Shown piece after piece: positions 1 to 10,361 of a stretch of DNA of 64,000 bases. This DNA comes from Acorus gramineus (lineage: Eukaryota; Streptophyta; Magnoliopsida; Acorales; Acoraceae). How positions within the stretch are numbered: the first letter of the stretch is position 1; every line of letters begins with the position of its first letter. Position numbers and translations under genes: made by a program. The stretch covers positions 998,954-1,062,953 of the forward strand of contig JAUJYN010000015.1 of assembly GCA_030737835.1 (NCBI GenBank), read 5' to 3'. The notes below the pieces were generated by a model. The model worked only from the letters and a program-made list of their open reading frames with translations. It ran no database searches and was not told the DNA's origin.

Positions 1-1372
1 GGCCCCCCGCATGCGCACGCACGAATGCGCACTCACGCACGCACCCCAGCACCCTCGGCGCACTGCCGCGCGCCTGCCCGCGCGCCCAGACGCGCTGCCG
101 CGCGCACGCGCACGCGCACGCTCGCGCGCGCCCACGCGCACGGCGCGTCCAGCCCGCGCCGGTTGCGCAGCACCGTGCGCACGCCCTAGCACGCGCACGC
201 ACGCACGCGCGCGCACTGGTCCCCAGCCCCATGCCCAGGCGCATGCCCAGGCACCCAGCCCCGCGCCCAGGCGCGCGCACGCTCGCGCGCACGCCCGCGC
301 GCACCCCCGCTCGCACCCCCCGCTCGCGCCTGCACCGGCGCGCACGCGCCCGCGCGCTTCTGCGCGCCCGACTGGGCCTGCCTGCGCCTGCCTGCGCGCG
401 CACGCGCGCAAACCTCCCCCAGCGCTCGCCCAAGCCATCCCAACCTCATTTTAACCCTTCCCAACCCCTCACACACACCTTAAAACCTCTACCTAGCATG
501 CATGACCTCCCAACCAACCCCTTAAGCCAAGAAAATCAAGAAAAGAAGGGGAGGAGCTCACCTTGGAGGGGGAACGAAAGGGGGAGGTTCGGGGGCCCTT
601 CGCGCACCGAAACGCCGCCACCGAGACCACCACCACCACCACCTCTCCTCAGCCTTCTCATGGCAGCAAAAACAGGGGGGGGGGGATATCATGCAAGGGG
701 GAGCTTGAGAGAGAGGGGAACAAACAACAACAACACATGAACCACCATCACTTCCTCCTCCACCATCTCCTTCTCTTTGAAACAAAAACACAAACACTTG
801 GGGGGGGCAAATGAAAAGAGAAGGAGAGACCAGATGTGCTGGTCGCAGACGAGGGAGTGAGAGGGGAAGAGAGAGAGAGGATATATTTATCAAAATATCT
901 TAAGGGGGAATGACTAGGTTGCCCTTCGACTAGAAATTCTGCGCAAGCTTCACTGGAACAGCCATAACTTCCCCGATACAGCTCCGAATTGCTCAATTCC
1001 AAGACCGATGGAAAGCTAAGAAGATTATCTACAACTTTCATGTTCATGACAAGATCAGATAATCCCTCATGCTATTCCGAAATTAGAGCTAAACATAGAG
1101 CAGGGCTGCTGCCAGAATTTCCATCCCCGGGGTATACTTGGAAAAATACCCATAACTTTTACTACAAGAATCCAGTTGATCTAATTCCACTTCTGTACGA
1201 AAGCTAACTCAAAACTAGACATCTCATAGTGAACTCATATTTAAACCACTTCATCTTGGATTTTAACAAAAGCAAATCCAAATACCAAATCAGGATTACA
1301 TAACTTCTAGGGGGAAAAAAATTATGTACCCATATTTTCAAACAGAGCGCTCCAAATGACACAGGCACAACA
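1..1372 (-). mobile_element. LTR 5' half, LTR-B-like variant (cut by window edge)
   Basis: Read on the minus strand, this piece starts at 1372 with TGTTGTGCCTGTGTCATTTG, close to the start of the LTR-B family seen at 18845 and 23054. It continues through a purine-rich leader (about 540-900) into a CpG-dense tract (about 20-430) that runs off the left edge. The 900-1370 part has its own sequence and does not match the other LTRs well, so this is a divergent subfamily. The long open frames over 11-476 are by-products of GC-rich low complexity and are not called as genes. Confidence 0.6.
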
Positions 1373-2530
1373 CGCCCTTGCGCCCCAGGAACACTGTCGT
1401 GCCCTTGCCCGCGCGCACCGCGCGTCCAGCCCTGGCGTACCCGCGCGCACTGCGCCCCCGCGCAGCACTCCGCGTGCACCCCCGCGCGCACCGCGTGCAC
1501 TGCGCCCCCGCGCAGCACTCCGTGAGCACACCCGCGCGTCTGCGCGTACGCGAGCGCGCCAGCCAGCGCACCCGTCTGCGCGCGCCAGCGCCTGTCTACG
1601 CGCGCAGACTCGCTCGCCCGAGCGCGGATGACCCCGCACGCGCGCCCGAGCCCCTTCCACCCCCTCCTCAGCCCTCCCATCTCCCTAACATCCATGCATA
1701 GCATGCATACCCAATTTCACACCCTAAACAAGCATCTAAACAACAATAGGGAGGAGGACTCACCCAACAGAGGAATAACAAAGGGAGGAAACTCGGGTGC
1801 CCTTCGCGCACCAAATCGCCACCACCAAGACCACCACCACCAAGACCACCCTCAGCCCTTACAAAGGCTGAAAACAGGGGAGAAGGGGAGCCATGAGAGG
1901 GAGGTAAACAAAGGGAAAGCAAAACTAAAACCATAGGAAGATACATCCAAGCCTCACCTTTCTTTTTCCCTTCAATGGCTTTCTATTTCAACTCCTCCTA
2001 CTACCTCTAATGGGGGAAATAAAGAGAAGGGAAGATGGATTTGTGTGTGAGTGTGAGAGAAATGAAGAGAAGAGGAAAGAAGAAGGGGGACGCCCACTTG
2101 GGCTCACACACACACACACACACACACTTAGGGCAAATTAGGGTTTTTGGTGAGGTTTGACCTTGAGTCAACCCAACCACACAAACAAACAAAATGATTT
2201 GACCAAGTCAATGGTCAAACTTGACTTGGTCAAAGTCATCTTTGACTTGGTCAAGTCTCCCCATGACTTTTCGCTTGGTCAAAACCCGGATACGATTGGA
2301 ACTGTGAAATTCTGAAACGTTACCGGAATTCGATGAAATTTTCGTGAGTGGCTTGAAATGGCACCAGGACACATAATGTGCAGTTAGATTTTCAATCGGA
2401 GTTCTCAAGCTCAGGATGATAGCCAAAAGTCCAAAATTTTAGCGGTTCCGATCGAAAAAAGAAAAAGTTGAAAAACTGCCAGAAATGTCCCAAAGGTGCC
2501 CGGAAGGCTAAAAGTGACACATATATAACA
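1373..2530 (-). mobile_element. LTR-A 5' half, minus strand
   Basis: The minus-strand start at 2530 reads TGTTATATATGTGTCACTTT, the LTR-A terminus. It is followed by the block shared by all LTRs here (a GATCGGAACCGC motif, then a CTCCGATTGAAAATC-like motif and AATTTCATCGAATTCCGG, about 2300-2470), paired GACTTGGTCAA motifs, a leader, and a GC tract at about 1375-1640. The piece stops where the LTR-B-like terminus at 1372 abuts it, as expected if a younger minus-strand element landed in its GC tract. Confidence 0.65.
2105..2127. repeat. (CA)n microsatellite
   Basis: An uninterrupted run of about 11 CA units inside the LTR-A piece. Confidence 0.9.
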
Positions 2531-4197
2531 CAGCAAGCGGGTGCGCGCGGAGCGTGCGCGCGCGCGGGGCATGCGTCTGGGCGCGGGGCTGGGTGTCAGT
2601 GCGCGCGCGCGCGTGCGTGCGCGTGCGTGCGCGTGCTGGGGCATGCGTGGGGCTGCCCAGGGTCTCGGGTAGGTGCTGGGGCACCCGGGCATGCGTGCGT
2701 ACGCGCGTGCTCACATGCATGCGAGCCCGTATGTGTGCATGTCTAAGTCTTTGGTATTTCTTCTAATGATTTCTAAGTGTTAAATTGTGATGTTACTCAC
2801 CAAATTTGATGCCCTTACCCTGCAGATCTCGTCGGATGGGATGCGCGAGGTCCCGGGTAATGGTGAGTGGTTCGATCCAATCCCCCCCCTCTCGGGATGC
2901 GCTCGACGCGCGTAGTCGCGCGTCGCGCATCGATGGGGCCCCCTAAGCTATACTACTTGTGTAGATAAGTAGTATGGCCATGCTTAAGCTATAATATGTA
3001 GATATCTTGCATGCTAGGCTTATATACATGTATTGTATTCATGTATGAATGATTGTGTTGCATGAGCCCCTCTAGTATGGGCATGTATGTTGTAAATGTG
3101 TATGGATGTATAGAATATGGCATGTCTTAGGTAGTATTGTAATACTACTCCCACCATATTAATGGGAATATACAGTATGATTAAGTCTGGGTTAATAACG
3201 GGCACCTGCCTAATATTCCCTTGCGATAAGACTCGAGGGCGTGATGTAGCTGTTGCGCCCATGCTAATGGGGCAAAGCTATGACCAGCTTCATGAGATGA
3301 TGATCTCTCTCGCCCTCTCCCTCTGAACAAACTGAGTAAGTAGATGCGATTTCCTACTCGACCCAGGTTCGTTTGGAATATTGGCATGCACCTGTTAGTG
3401 CGCGAGATCGCGCTTGACCCTTTCTTTTAAGTTGGCGATATCCAACGCATCGGTGGTACCTACGGAGGGGTGAGGGTGTGGTGGGCCGGCGATGTGGCGA
3501 CCCACTGGCCTGTAAGTCCTAATATCCTATGTCACCTATTGAGGGGTGAGGGTGAGGGTGTAGTGGGTTGGCGATAGCGACCCACTGGTTTGTTTAGTCC
3601 CAATATCCTTTGTCACCTATTGAGGGGTGAGGGTGAGGGTGTAGCGGGTTGGCGATAGCGACCCTCTGAATTTGTGTAGTTCCAGCCATTTTGTGGCTTG
3701 ATTAATAAAATTGTGGTTAATAATATGTGGTGGTTAATATAACTATGATGCATGGGTTGTGCTGTTCACTGAGCATGTGGCTCACCCCTCGCATAATTAT
3801 TATTCTCCAGTGTCATCTGAGTCGGATCTAGAGGAGGAGCTCCCCGAGGGGCTTCATCAGTAGCGGAGTAGCGCCACGTCCCGCGAGTTTCAGAGGCTAT
3901 CAGCATCCCTTTTGATTGTATGTGTTATATTCCGTGCTTGGGCACGCGTTTGTATATTATTTGGATGTCTTTGTATATATTGGCTCTCACAGGACAGTTG
4001 ATTATGTATCGAGTCTGTAATATGTCTTTGAGTTACAGATTCAGTCTTTAGCTTCCGCTATTTGTGTATATATTATGTCAGCCCTGCTTGTGTTGTCATT
4101 TTTAGCTGTTGCGTGAGTATGTTATTGAACTCCTGTTTAGACTGATATCATATATACACTTGCCGCGTCCTGGGGACGGCCGCCCTGGGGCGTGACA
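2531..4197 (+). mobile_element. Chimeric, truncated 5' LTR of Tekay copy 1
   Basis: The LTR ends with GGGGCGTGACA at 4197, directly before the primer-binding site. From 2531 to about 3447 it matches LTR-B (compare 19980-20805: the same GC tract, TTGCAG-ATCTCG acceptor-like site and GTTGGCGATATCCAACGCAT). From about 3448 to 4197 it matches LTR-A (compare 9560-10309), including the G-rich repeats. Its first half is missing, so it cannot be an intact 5' LTR. The partner 3' LTR at 7103-10309 is LTR-A throughout, so the two LTRs of this copy no longer match. Confidence 0.65.
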
Positions 4198-4202
4198 AAA
4201 GT

Positions 4203-4215
4203 TGGTATCAGAGCC
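4203..4215 (+). other. Primer-binding site, tRNA-iMet type
   Basis: TGGTATCAGAGCC lies five bases after the LTR terminus. This sequence is complementary to the 3' end of plant initiator-Met tRNA, the usual primer of Tekay/Del and many other gypsy and copia elements. Confidence 0.9.
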
Positions 4216-4317
4216 AGGTCCTGTCAGAGCCAATTGTCTTCTTTTTCGTAGAGATGAGTCCTAGGATTTCTATATGAGTATTCTGATCCTAGTGTCTGGT
4301 TTTCTTAGGTTGCTGAT

Positions 4318-5709
4318 ATGCCTCCTTGCAGAGGACGACGCGGACGTTGTCGCTCTCGACCTTTGGAGGTTTCCGGACCTACCAGAGGCGAGGGTGCTAT
4401 TGGAGAGTCCTCAGCCATGAGGCCAGGATCAGCGCAGGAGCCTCCTGCCTGGGAGCGCGCGTTTGCGCGGATAGCTGATTTGGTGGTGACGCAGACCAGG
4501 GCATTGGAGGCCCAGACCAGAGTGTTGGCAGATCAGGCACGGGAGATTCAGGAGCTGCGGGCGGCCCGCGAGGCAGTTCCGCAGGTCCCCTTGGTGGCAG
4601 ATCCACCTGTGGTACCCGATGTACCCCCAGTCCCCGTGGTGGTTTCGGCGGTCAGAGTTCAGGATCCCCAGGAGAGGGAGGTGGGGCTAGAGGCTGCAGC
4701 GCGGGTGCAGCAGAGTGGCCTCGCAGCCTTTCTGAAGCTCCACCCTCCCGAGTTTCATGGTCAAACGGTGAATCCTCTTGCTCCTGAGCGTTGGTTGATG
4801 GAGGTGGATGCGATCTTCTCGACCATGCTTTGCACCGACCGCCAGCGAGTCTCCCTGGCCACTTTTATGCTGAAGGGTAGCGCCGCCGACTGGTGGGCTA
4901 CTAGATCAGTAGACATCCCGGAGGGAGTGGAGCAGCTTTCATGGACGGGTTTCCGGAGGTATTTCTTGGAGGAGTACTTCCCGTTCTCGACGCGGCAGAT
5001 CGTGATGCAGGAGTTCGAGCAGCTGACGCAGGGCTCCATGTCAGTCGCTGACTACTCTACGCGCTTCACGAGGCTTTCCAGATTCGCTCCAGCCTTGGTG
5101 ATGGACGAGGAGACGCGGTGCCGTCGTTTCGAGCTTGGTCTCTGCAGCGCCATTCGGGTGCATGTCTCCTCCCAGGCTTTCTCGAGGTTCTCGGACTTGG
5201 TGTCTCGGGCGAAGACAGTCGAGCGAGACCTCGGGATCCTCGTGAGGGTTCCGCCCCCTTCTGCAGACCAGAGTCCTCCCAGGAGCCAGGACCAAGGACA
5301 GCGCAAGAAGAAGAGGCCCCGCTTTGATCAGTTAGCGGCTGCCTCTCCTCCAGCAGATGTGGTGCCAGTGCAAGGTTCAGCACCTATTGCGGCAGTACCA
5401 ATCCAATCCAGGCGACCGGAGTCACGGCGCTACTACCACTGTCAGCGCATCGGGCATATCTCGTATAATTGCCCAGATGCTGGCCGACCCTGTGTACAGC
5501 CTCAGCGTCATCAGCATCAGCCACAGGGTGGCCGAGTTGACCAGTGGAGGCAGCCAGTGCAGCCGGCAAGGCGTGCCCCTGCTCCTCAGCCGCAGTTTGT
5601 TCACGGCAGAGTTGTAGCGCTTTCGGCCGAGGAGGCGCAGGTTCTGGGTATCATGGTTCGAGGTAATGTTTTGTTTTCCCAGCTCCCTATGAATATACGT
5701 GTGTGTTGA
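4318..5709 (+). CDS. gag: Tekay-like Gag, copy 1 (463 aa)
   Basis: Retrotransposon Gag, which forms the cytoplasmic particle that packages element RNA. The N terminus is basic (RGRRGR, residues 5-10). A heptad-like stretch (about 55-85) precedes a Pro/Val linker. The retrotrans_gag domain lies at about 137-305, with recognisable ERWLMEV, ATFMLKGSAADWW and MSVADYSTRF motifs. A basic linker leads to the nucleocapsid region. The CCHC knuckle is damaged: Cys375, His380 and Cys385 are present, but position 372, Cys in copy 2, is Tyr. The ATG follows a leader with an acceptor-like TTTTCTTAG at about 4303-4311. The frame stops just after VLFSQLPMN, where a full polyprotein would continue into protease. 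Homologous to the Gag at 37758. Confidence 0.9.
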   Translation: MPPCRGRRGRCRSRPLEVSGPTRGEGAIGESSAMRPGSAQEPPAWERAFARIADLVVTQTRALEAQTRVLADQAREIQELRAAREAVPQVPLVADPPVVPDVPPVPVVVSAVRVQDPQEREVGLEAAARVQQSGLAAFLKLHPPEFHGQTVNPLAPERWLMEVDAIFSTMLCTDRQRVSLATFMLKGSAADWWATRSVDIPEGVEQLSWTGFRRYFLEEYFPFSTRQIVMQEFEQLTQGSMSVADYSTRFTRLSRFAPALVMDEETRCRRFELGLCSAIRVHVSSQAFSRFSDLVSRAKTVERDLGILVRVPPPSADQSPPRSQDQGQRKKKRPRFDQLAAASPPADVVPVQGSAPIAAVPIQSRRPESRRYYHCQRIGHISYNCPDAGRPCVQPQRHQHQPQGGRVDQWRQPVQPARRAPAPQPQFVHGRVVALSAEEAQVLGIMVRGNVLFSQLPMNIRVC

Positions 5710-5714
5710 TTGCG

Positions 5715-6460
5715 GTTAAGCATGTGTGTGATGTCTCGATGGGCGGGTATCGAGAGCGGTTGTTCGAGTTGAGGAGGCCGGGTTGTAGCCGTCTTGGGAG
5801 AAGGTTTCCATCCGTAGGTACCACCGATGCAATCGGAGGGGTACTGATCATGGGAGTATACTAGGTAGAGGCTACCCGGAAGAGGATTAATGGATGATGT
5901 CGCGAGCGTGGAATCGTTCTCCCCCTTCGTTGGATCCGATGTAGGGACTCCTCAGCGTTAGATAGGCCTTCTTGACAGAGGGCTCCCATCAGTAGGCACC
6001 TCCTGATTTGGGTTCGGACTGTGCTGAATTGTGGGAGTGGACCAGGCGGCCTACGGTGTGGAGGAGAGCAGTCTAAGTCTCTCCCAAAGTCCCAATATGT
6101 CTCCTTCCGGGAGTGAGGGTTTGGATGAGGCGAAGACGCGTCGCCTCGTGACCCAATTGTTGTTCGACCGTTCCCAAGGATGTTGAGTCCGGTCTTGTGA
6201 TGGATGTTGAAGGATATCGGTGGGTGATTACCTAGAGGTAGATGATCCAGTGAGGTTGGTAGTGTTCTTTAAGAGTGATGTCTTCTTCTGGTGTTTCTTT
6301 TCTGGTTTAAGGGGCTGTGTGAGGTCAGCGTTGAAACCCGGGCTAGGGTACTCCGTATTCCTTGTTTGGTTGTCAGAGTATCCTATATCGGGACCTCATG
6401 TTGCTCTCCCGAGGTTTCTTTTCCCAGTCAAGGAATACTATGGAAGCATCAGCTGATGGT
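5715..6460 (+). repeat. LTR-derived block in internal region, copy 1
   Basis: Between gag and the pol remnant lies about 750 bp that is LTR-like rather than protease/RT coding. It contains, in order, a TAGGTACCACCGATGC motif, the GGAATCGTTCTCCCCCTTCG motif, CTCCCATCAGTAGGC, a GTCCCAATATGTCTCC/GGGAGTGAGGG segment and ACCCGGGCTAGGGTACTCCG. All of these occur in LTR-A or LTR-B (for example 9100-9600 and 21340-21700) but in a different order. The same block is present in copy 2 at 39200-39935. No coding potential is evident. Confidence 0.7.
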
Positions 6461-6467
6461 GGTTTAA

Positions 6468-7055
6468 GTGCGAGATTTGGTTGGAGCGGATGGTTTTCTG
6501 GGCCACATGATTTCCGGCAAGGGCGTATCTGTGGACCCGGTCAAGTCTCTCGCTGTGTCAAATTGGCGTCGACCGTCGAACCCCACAAAGATTTGGAGCT
6601 TCCTGGGCTTGGCGGGTTATTGCGGGAGGTTTGTTGAGGGTTTCTCGAAGATAGTTGTACCTCCTAACCGCCTCGCTCGGAAGGATGTTCGGTTCGAACG
6701 GTCCCCGTCTTGCGAGGAGAGCTTCCTGGAGTTTAAGCGAAGGCTCACCTCAGCGCCAGTTCTTACCCTTCCGTCTGGGAGGGGTGGGTTCGCAGGTTGC
6801 TCTAAGGCATCGCGGTTGGGTGTGTGTTGCGTCCACGATCCTGCTCACGTCATCCCGTTCGAGCCGCTCGTCTTCTAGCCGGGCTTGTCATTCGTCGAGC
6901 AGCTGATTTAGATCATGGACCGCCGCGAGAAGAGGCTCCGCACCAAGACCGTCCATCTGGTCAAGGTGCGATGGCTGCACCGTTCCGGTGCCGAGGCCCC
7001 TTGAGAGCTCGAGGATGCCTTGCGTGACGCGTATCCGCATCTCTTCCCTTCCTAG
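6468..7055 (+). pseudogene. Tekay pol remnant: RT connection joined to integrase tail
   Basis: The first part (6510-6800) encodes the RT connection region, recognisable by VSVDPVKSLAVSNWRRP, FLGLAGYCGRF and FLEFKRRLTSAPVLTLP. At about 6800-6830 the start of RNase H (CSKASRLG, where YSDASRLG is usual) passes directly into VHDPAHVIPFEP, a motif normally close to the end of integrase. The tail continues to YPHLFPS and a stop at 7053-7055, with in-frame stops on the way (about 6876 and 6910). The RT catalytic core, nearly all of RNase H and the integrase core are absent, so no enzyme is made. Confidence 0.8.
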
Positions 7056-7090
7056 ATGTTTTTGCATTATTTTGAGGACAAAATTTCCTA

Positions 7091-7102
7091 AGGGGGGAAG
7101 AA
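7091..7102 (+). other. Polypurine tract
   Basis: AGGGGGGAAGAA immediately precedes the 3' LTR start. This is the expected position of the plus-strand primer, and copy 2 has AGAGGGGAAGAA in the same place. Confidence 0.85.
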
Positions 7103-7857
7103 TGTTATATATGTGTCACTTTTAACCTTCTAGTAACCATTGGGACATTCTGGCAGTTTTTTGGTTTTTTTTCGTTTTTCGATCGGAACCGCTAAAATTT
7201 CAGGCTGTTAGCTATCGCCCTAAGATTGAGGGCTCCGATTGAAAATCTAACTGCATATTATGTGTCCTGGTGCCATTCCAAGCCGCTCACGAAAATTTCA
7301 TCGAATTCCGGTAACGTTTCAAAATTTCACAGTTCCGTGGCGTATCCGGGTTTTGACCGAGCGAGAAGTCATTGGGAGAGTTGACTTGGTCAAAGTGGGC
7401 CCATGACTTGGTCAACCCTTTTTGTTTTTTTGTGTGGTTGGGTTGACCCAAGTCAAATCCCACTTAAGCCTCACTAATCCTCTCTTAACCCTAATTAAAC
7501 CTAATCTAAGTGGGGATTAACCTATAAGTGAGCTAAATATCTTCTCTCCCCCACTATTCATCATCTTCCCCAATTAGATTTCTCTCTCCACCTCTCTCTT
7601 TTTCTTGGTTTTGACATAGCTAGAGGGGTTAAAATCAAAAGCACAAAGAAGAGAAAGGTTAGATCTCATCCCGATCTATCCACCGGTGGTCTCGGATTCG
7701 AGTTCCCACGAGTTTGACCCCCTCTAACACCCTCTTTTCTCCTCTGATTTCAGCTGGTTTGAGGGCTGAGAGAGATCGAGGTGGTGGTGGTCCTTGAAGA
7801 AGTGTTTCGGTGCGCGGAGAGCAACCGATCTTCCCCTTCCTTCCTTTCCTTCTTTGG

Positions 7858-8758
7858 GTAAGCCTTCTTTCCTTCCTTTTCTTGCTTAGATGCTTGTTTA
7901 GGAGGTGTTTTGGGTGCTGGTGGCTGTGGGTGGCGGAGGGTGGCCGTTGGTGGCGGTCGGAGGCGGTTGTAGGCCGTTGGTGGCCATCGGAGTGGTGGTA
8001 GGGCTGTCCCGGGTTGGCTGGCAGGCAGGCAGGGCAGCGCAGGCGGGCACAGGGCTGGGCGCTATCGGGCATGCTGGCAGGGCAGCGTGGGCGTGCGCGA
8101 GGGCGTGCGCGCGAGCGTGCGCGCGGGTGGAGCTCGGTTCGGGCGCATGCGGGCAGCGGCGCGCGCAGGCAGGCAGGCGCAGGCGGGCAGGCGCAGGTAG
8201 GCAGGCACAGGCGGGTGAGCTGCGGGCAGGCGCGCTGGGTGCGTGCTGACGGGCTCGCTGGGCGAGTGCGGTCGGGCGCGCTGGGCGCAGTGCGCGGAGT
8301 GCGCACGGAGCGCTGCGCAGGGGCGCGTGAACGAGCGGGTGGTGTGCGGGTGCTGCGCAGGGGGCGTAGTGCGCGCAGGGCGAGCAGTCGGTGCGAGCGG
8401 GTGGTGCGCGGGGTGCGCGCGGGATGCTGCGATAGGGGCGCCGGGCGTGCGGGTGTGCGCGCGGGTTGCTGCGCTGGGGCGCAGTGAGCGAGTGGTGCAT
8501 CGGTGGGGGGCTCGGCAGGGTGTCCGGGCGTGCGGGCTGGGCTCGGCAGGGCGTCTGGGTGCGCAGGCCGGGGCTCGGCTGTGCGCCCGGGGTGGGTGGC
8601 CGTGCGTGCGGCTGCCCGGGGGTTCGGGATTGAGTCGGGGTGCTCGGGCTCGCGTGCGTACGGGCCGTATGTACGTTTGCCCGAGTGTTGTGTATTTTTA
8701 GAGTATTTTGGGTTTATTTGTGTATTTTACTCACCGATTTGAGTACCCTATTTTGCAG
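7858..8758 (+). other. Candidate intron inside LTR-A, holding the GC tract
   Basis: A consensus-like donor (GG|GTAAGCC) and a pyrimidine-rich acceptor (CCTATTTTGCAG|ATC) bracket 901 bp that is almost entirely a CpG-dense low-complexity tract. Equivalent positions carry donor and acceptor in the other complete LTRs (41132-42332 and, in LTR-B, 19636-20186). Splicing is inferred from sequence only. Confidence 0.4.
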
Positions 8759-9564
8759 ATCTTGACGGACGGTCGCGCGACGACCCGACTATCGGTGAGT
8801 GGGACAATCCAACCCAGTAGGGAGGCGTTATATGCACTTGGGCGTGTACCGTCCTCCCCTGGGGCACCATGGATTTATATTAACTTGTTGTAATGTGTAA
8901 TCCATGCAAGCATGATTAATATGTAGAATGCATGCCACCCTAGACTTTGTATGTTAGGGACTTGCACCCTTAGGATATGTGTAAGAGCCATGCATCCTGT
9001 CACCCTGTTCTCATGCTAGGAAGCCTCGGCCTATGCATGCGTCCTACTAGTTTAATTTATTAAATTAAATGCTAGCATGCCTTAGATAATATTATAGGGA
9101 GGGGCCTTGCGAGGTCAACATTGAGACCCGGGCTAGGGTACTCCGTGTTCCTTGTTTGGTTGTCAGGATGTCCTATATCGGGACCTCATGCTGCCCTCCC
9201 AAGGTTTCTTTTCCCAATAATATTATAACCCTTGTTAATAACTATTATTATATATGTTCCCCGCATCTTGGTTATGCGCCCTGGAGGAATTCTGAAGAAT
9301 TCATGACATTAGAGTTGTTGAGATGTGTTGTCTGCGGATCCGAGTGGATCATATGCGATGGATAGGCTGTTCTGTTCCCTTCGTTGGATCCGTGTAGAGA
9401 CTACCCCGGCGTTGGAAAGGCTGTCCCGTGCAGGGGCTCCCATCAGTAGGCAGCTCATGATTTGGGACGGACTGTGCTGAATGTGGGGGTGGCCAAACGG
9501 CCTACGGAGTGGGGAGAGACTATCGGTGGACCAAGGGTGACCATCAGCCTAGTCAGTCCCAATA

Positions 9565-9785
9565 TCCTATGTCACCTATTGAGGGGTGAGGGTGAGGGTG
9601 TGGTGGGTCGGCGATGTGGCGACCCACTGGTTTGTAAGTCCCAATATCCTATGTCACCTATTGAGGGGTGAGGGTGAGGGTGTAGTGGGTTGGCGATAGC
9701 GACCCACTGGTTTGTTTAGTCCCAATATCCTTTGTCACCTATTGAGGGGTGAGGGTGAGGGTGTAGCGGGTTGGCGATAGCGACC
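9565..9785 (+). repeat. G-rich minisatellite, three units of about 83 bp
   Basis: Each unit contains CACCTATTGAGGGGTGAGGG followed by TGAGGGTG and a GTGGG or GCGGG run, giving four G-runs of at least three. This fits a possible G-quadruplex on the plus strand. Units repeat at about 9570, 9655 and 9737. The element at 34246 has the same array at 36880-37080 and 43155-43365. Confidence 0.7.
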
Positions 9786-10314
9786 CTCTGAATTTGTGTA
9801 GTTCCAGCCATTTTGTGGCTTGATTAATAAAATTGTGGTTAATATAACTGTGATGCATGGGTTGTGCTGTTCACTGAGCGTGTGGCTCACCCCTCGCATA
9901 ATTATTATTCTCCAGTGTCATCTGAGTCGGATCTGGAGGAGGAGCTCCCCGAGGGACTTCATCAGTAGCGGAGTAGCGCCACGTCCCGCGAGTATCAGAG
10001 GCTATCAGCATCCCTTTTGATTGTATGTGTTATATTCCGTGCTTGGGCGTGCGTTTGTATATTATTTGGATGTCTTTGTATATATTGGCTCTCACAGGAC
10101 AGTTGATTATGTATCGAGTCTGTAATATATTTTTGAGTTACAGATTCAGTCTTTTAGCTTCCGCTATTTGTGTATATATCATGTCAGCCCTGCTTTTGTC
10201 TGTGTTGTCATTTTTAGCTGTTGTGTGAGTATGTTATTGAACTCCTGTTTAGACTGATATCATATATACACTTGCCGCGCCCCGGGGACGGCCACCCTGG
10301 GGCGTGACAAAAGT

Positions 10315-10327
10315 TGGTATCAGAGCC
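10315..10327 (+). other. Second primer-binding site after the 3' LTR
   Basis: TGGTATCAGAGCC follows the LTR end at 10309, and the leader matches 4216-4250 up to about 10361. A 3' LTR should not be followed by a primer site, so a second truncated internal region begins here. This is the structure left by recombination between LTRs of tandem elements. Confidence 0.8.
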
Positions 10328-10361
10328 TGGTCCTGTCAGAGCCAATTGTCTTCTTTTTCGC

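Larger units (their letters stand above)
7103..10309 (+). mobile_element. LTR-A, complete (3' LTR of Tekay copy 1)
   Basis: This 3207-bp LTR runs from TGTTATATATGTG to GGGGCGTGACA. In order it holds the shared U3-type block (7180-7350), a leader with splice-donor-like GGGTAAGCC (7857-7865), a CpG-dense tract (8015-8690), acceptor-like TTTTGCAG (8751-8758), an ACCCGGGCTAGGGTACTCC segment (9125-9145), three G-rich repeats (9570-9780) and the common 3' end. A primer-binding site follows its 3' end as well as the internal domain preceding its 5' end, so the LTR is shared by two internal regions. Confidence 0.85.

Noticed and set aside
11-476. Long open frames on both strands in the GC-rich tract (also at 7659-8500, 35054-35951, 41432-42230, 56515-57071 and 59460-60441)
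   Set aside because: They are Arg/Ala/Pro/Gly low complexity, open in several frames at once, and lie in the GC tract of LTRs. Stop codons are rare there because of composition.
4203-4215. tRNA gene (initiator Met)
   Set aside because: Only the 13-base primer-binding sequence is present, next to an LTR end; there is no cloverleaf.
9565-9785. Interstitial telomere repeats
   Set aside because: The unit is GGGTGAGG within an 83-bp repeat, not the plant TTTAGGG heptamer.
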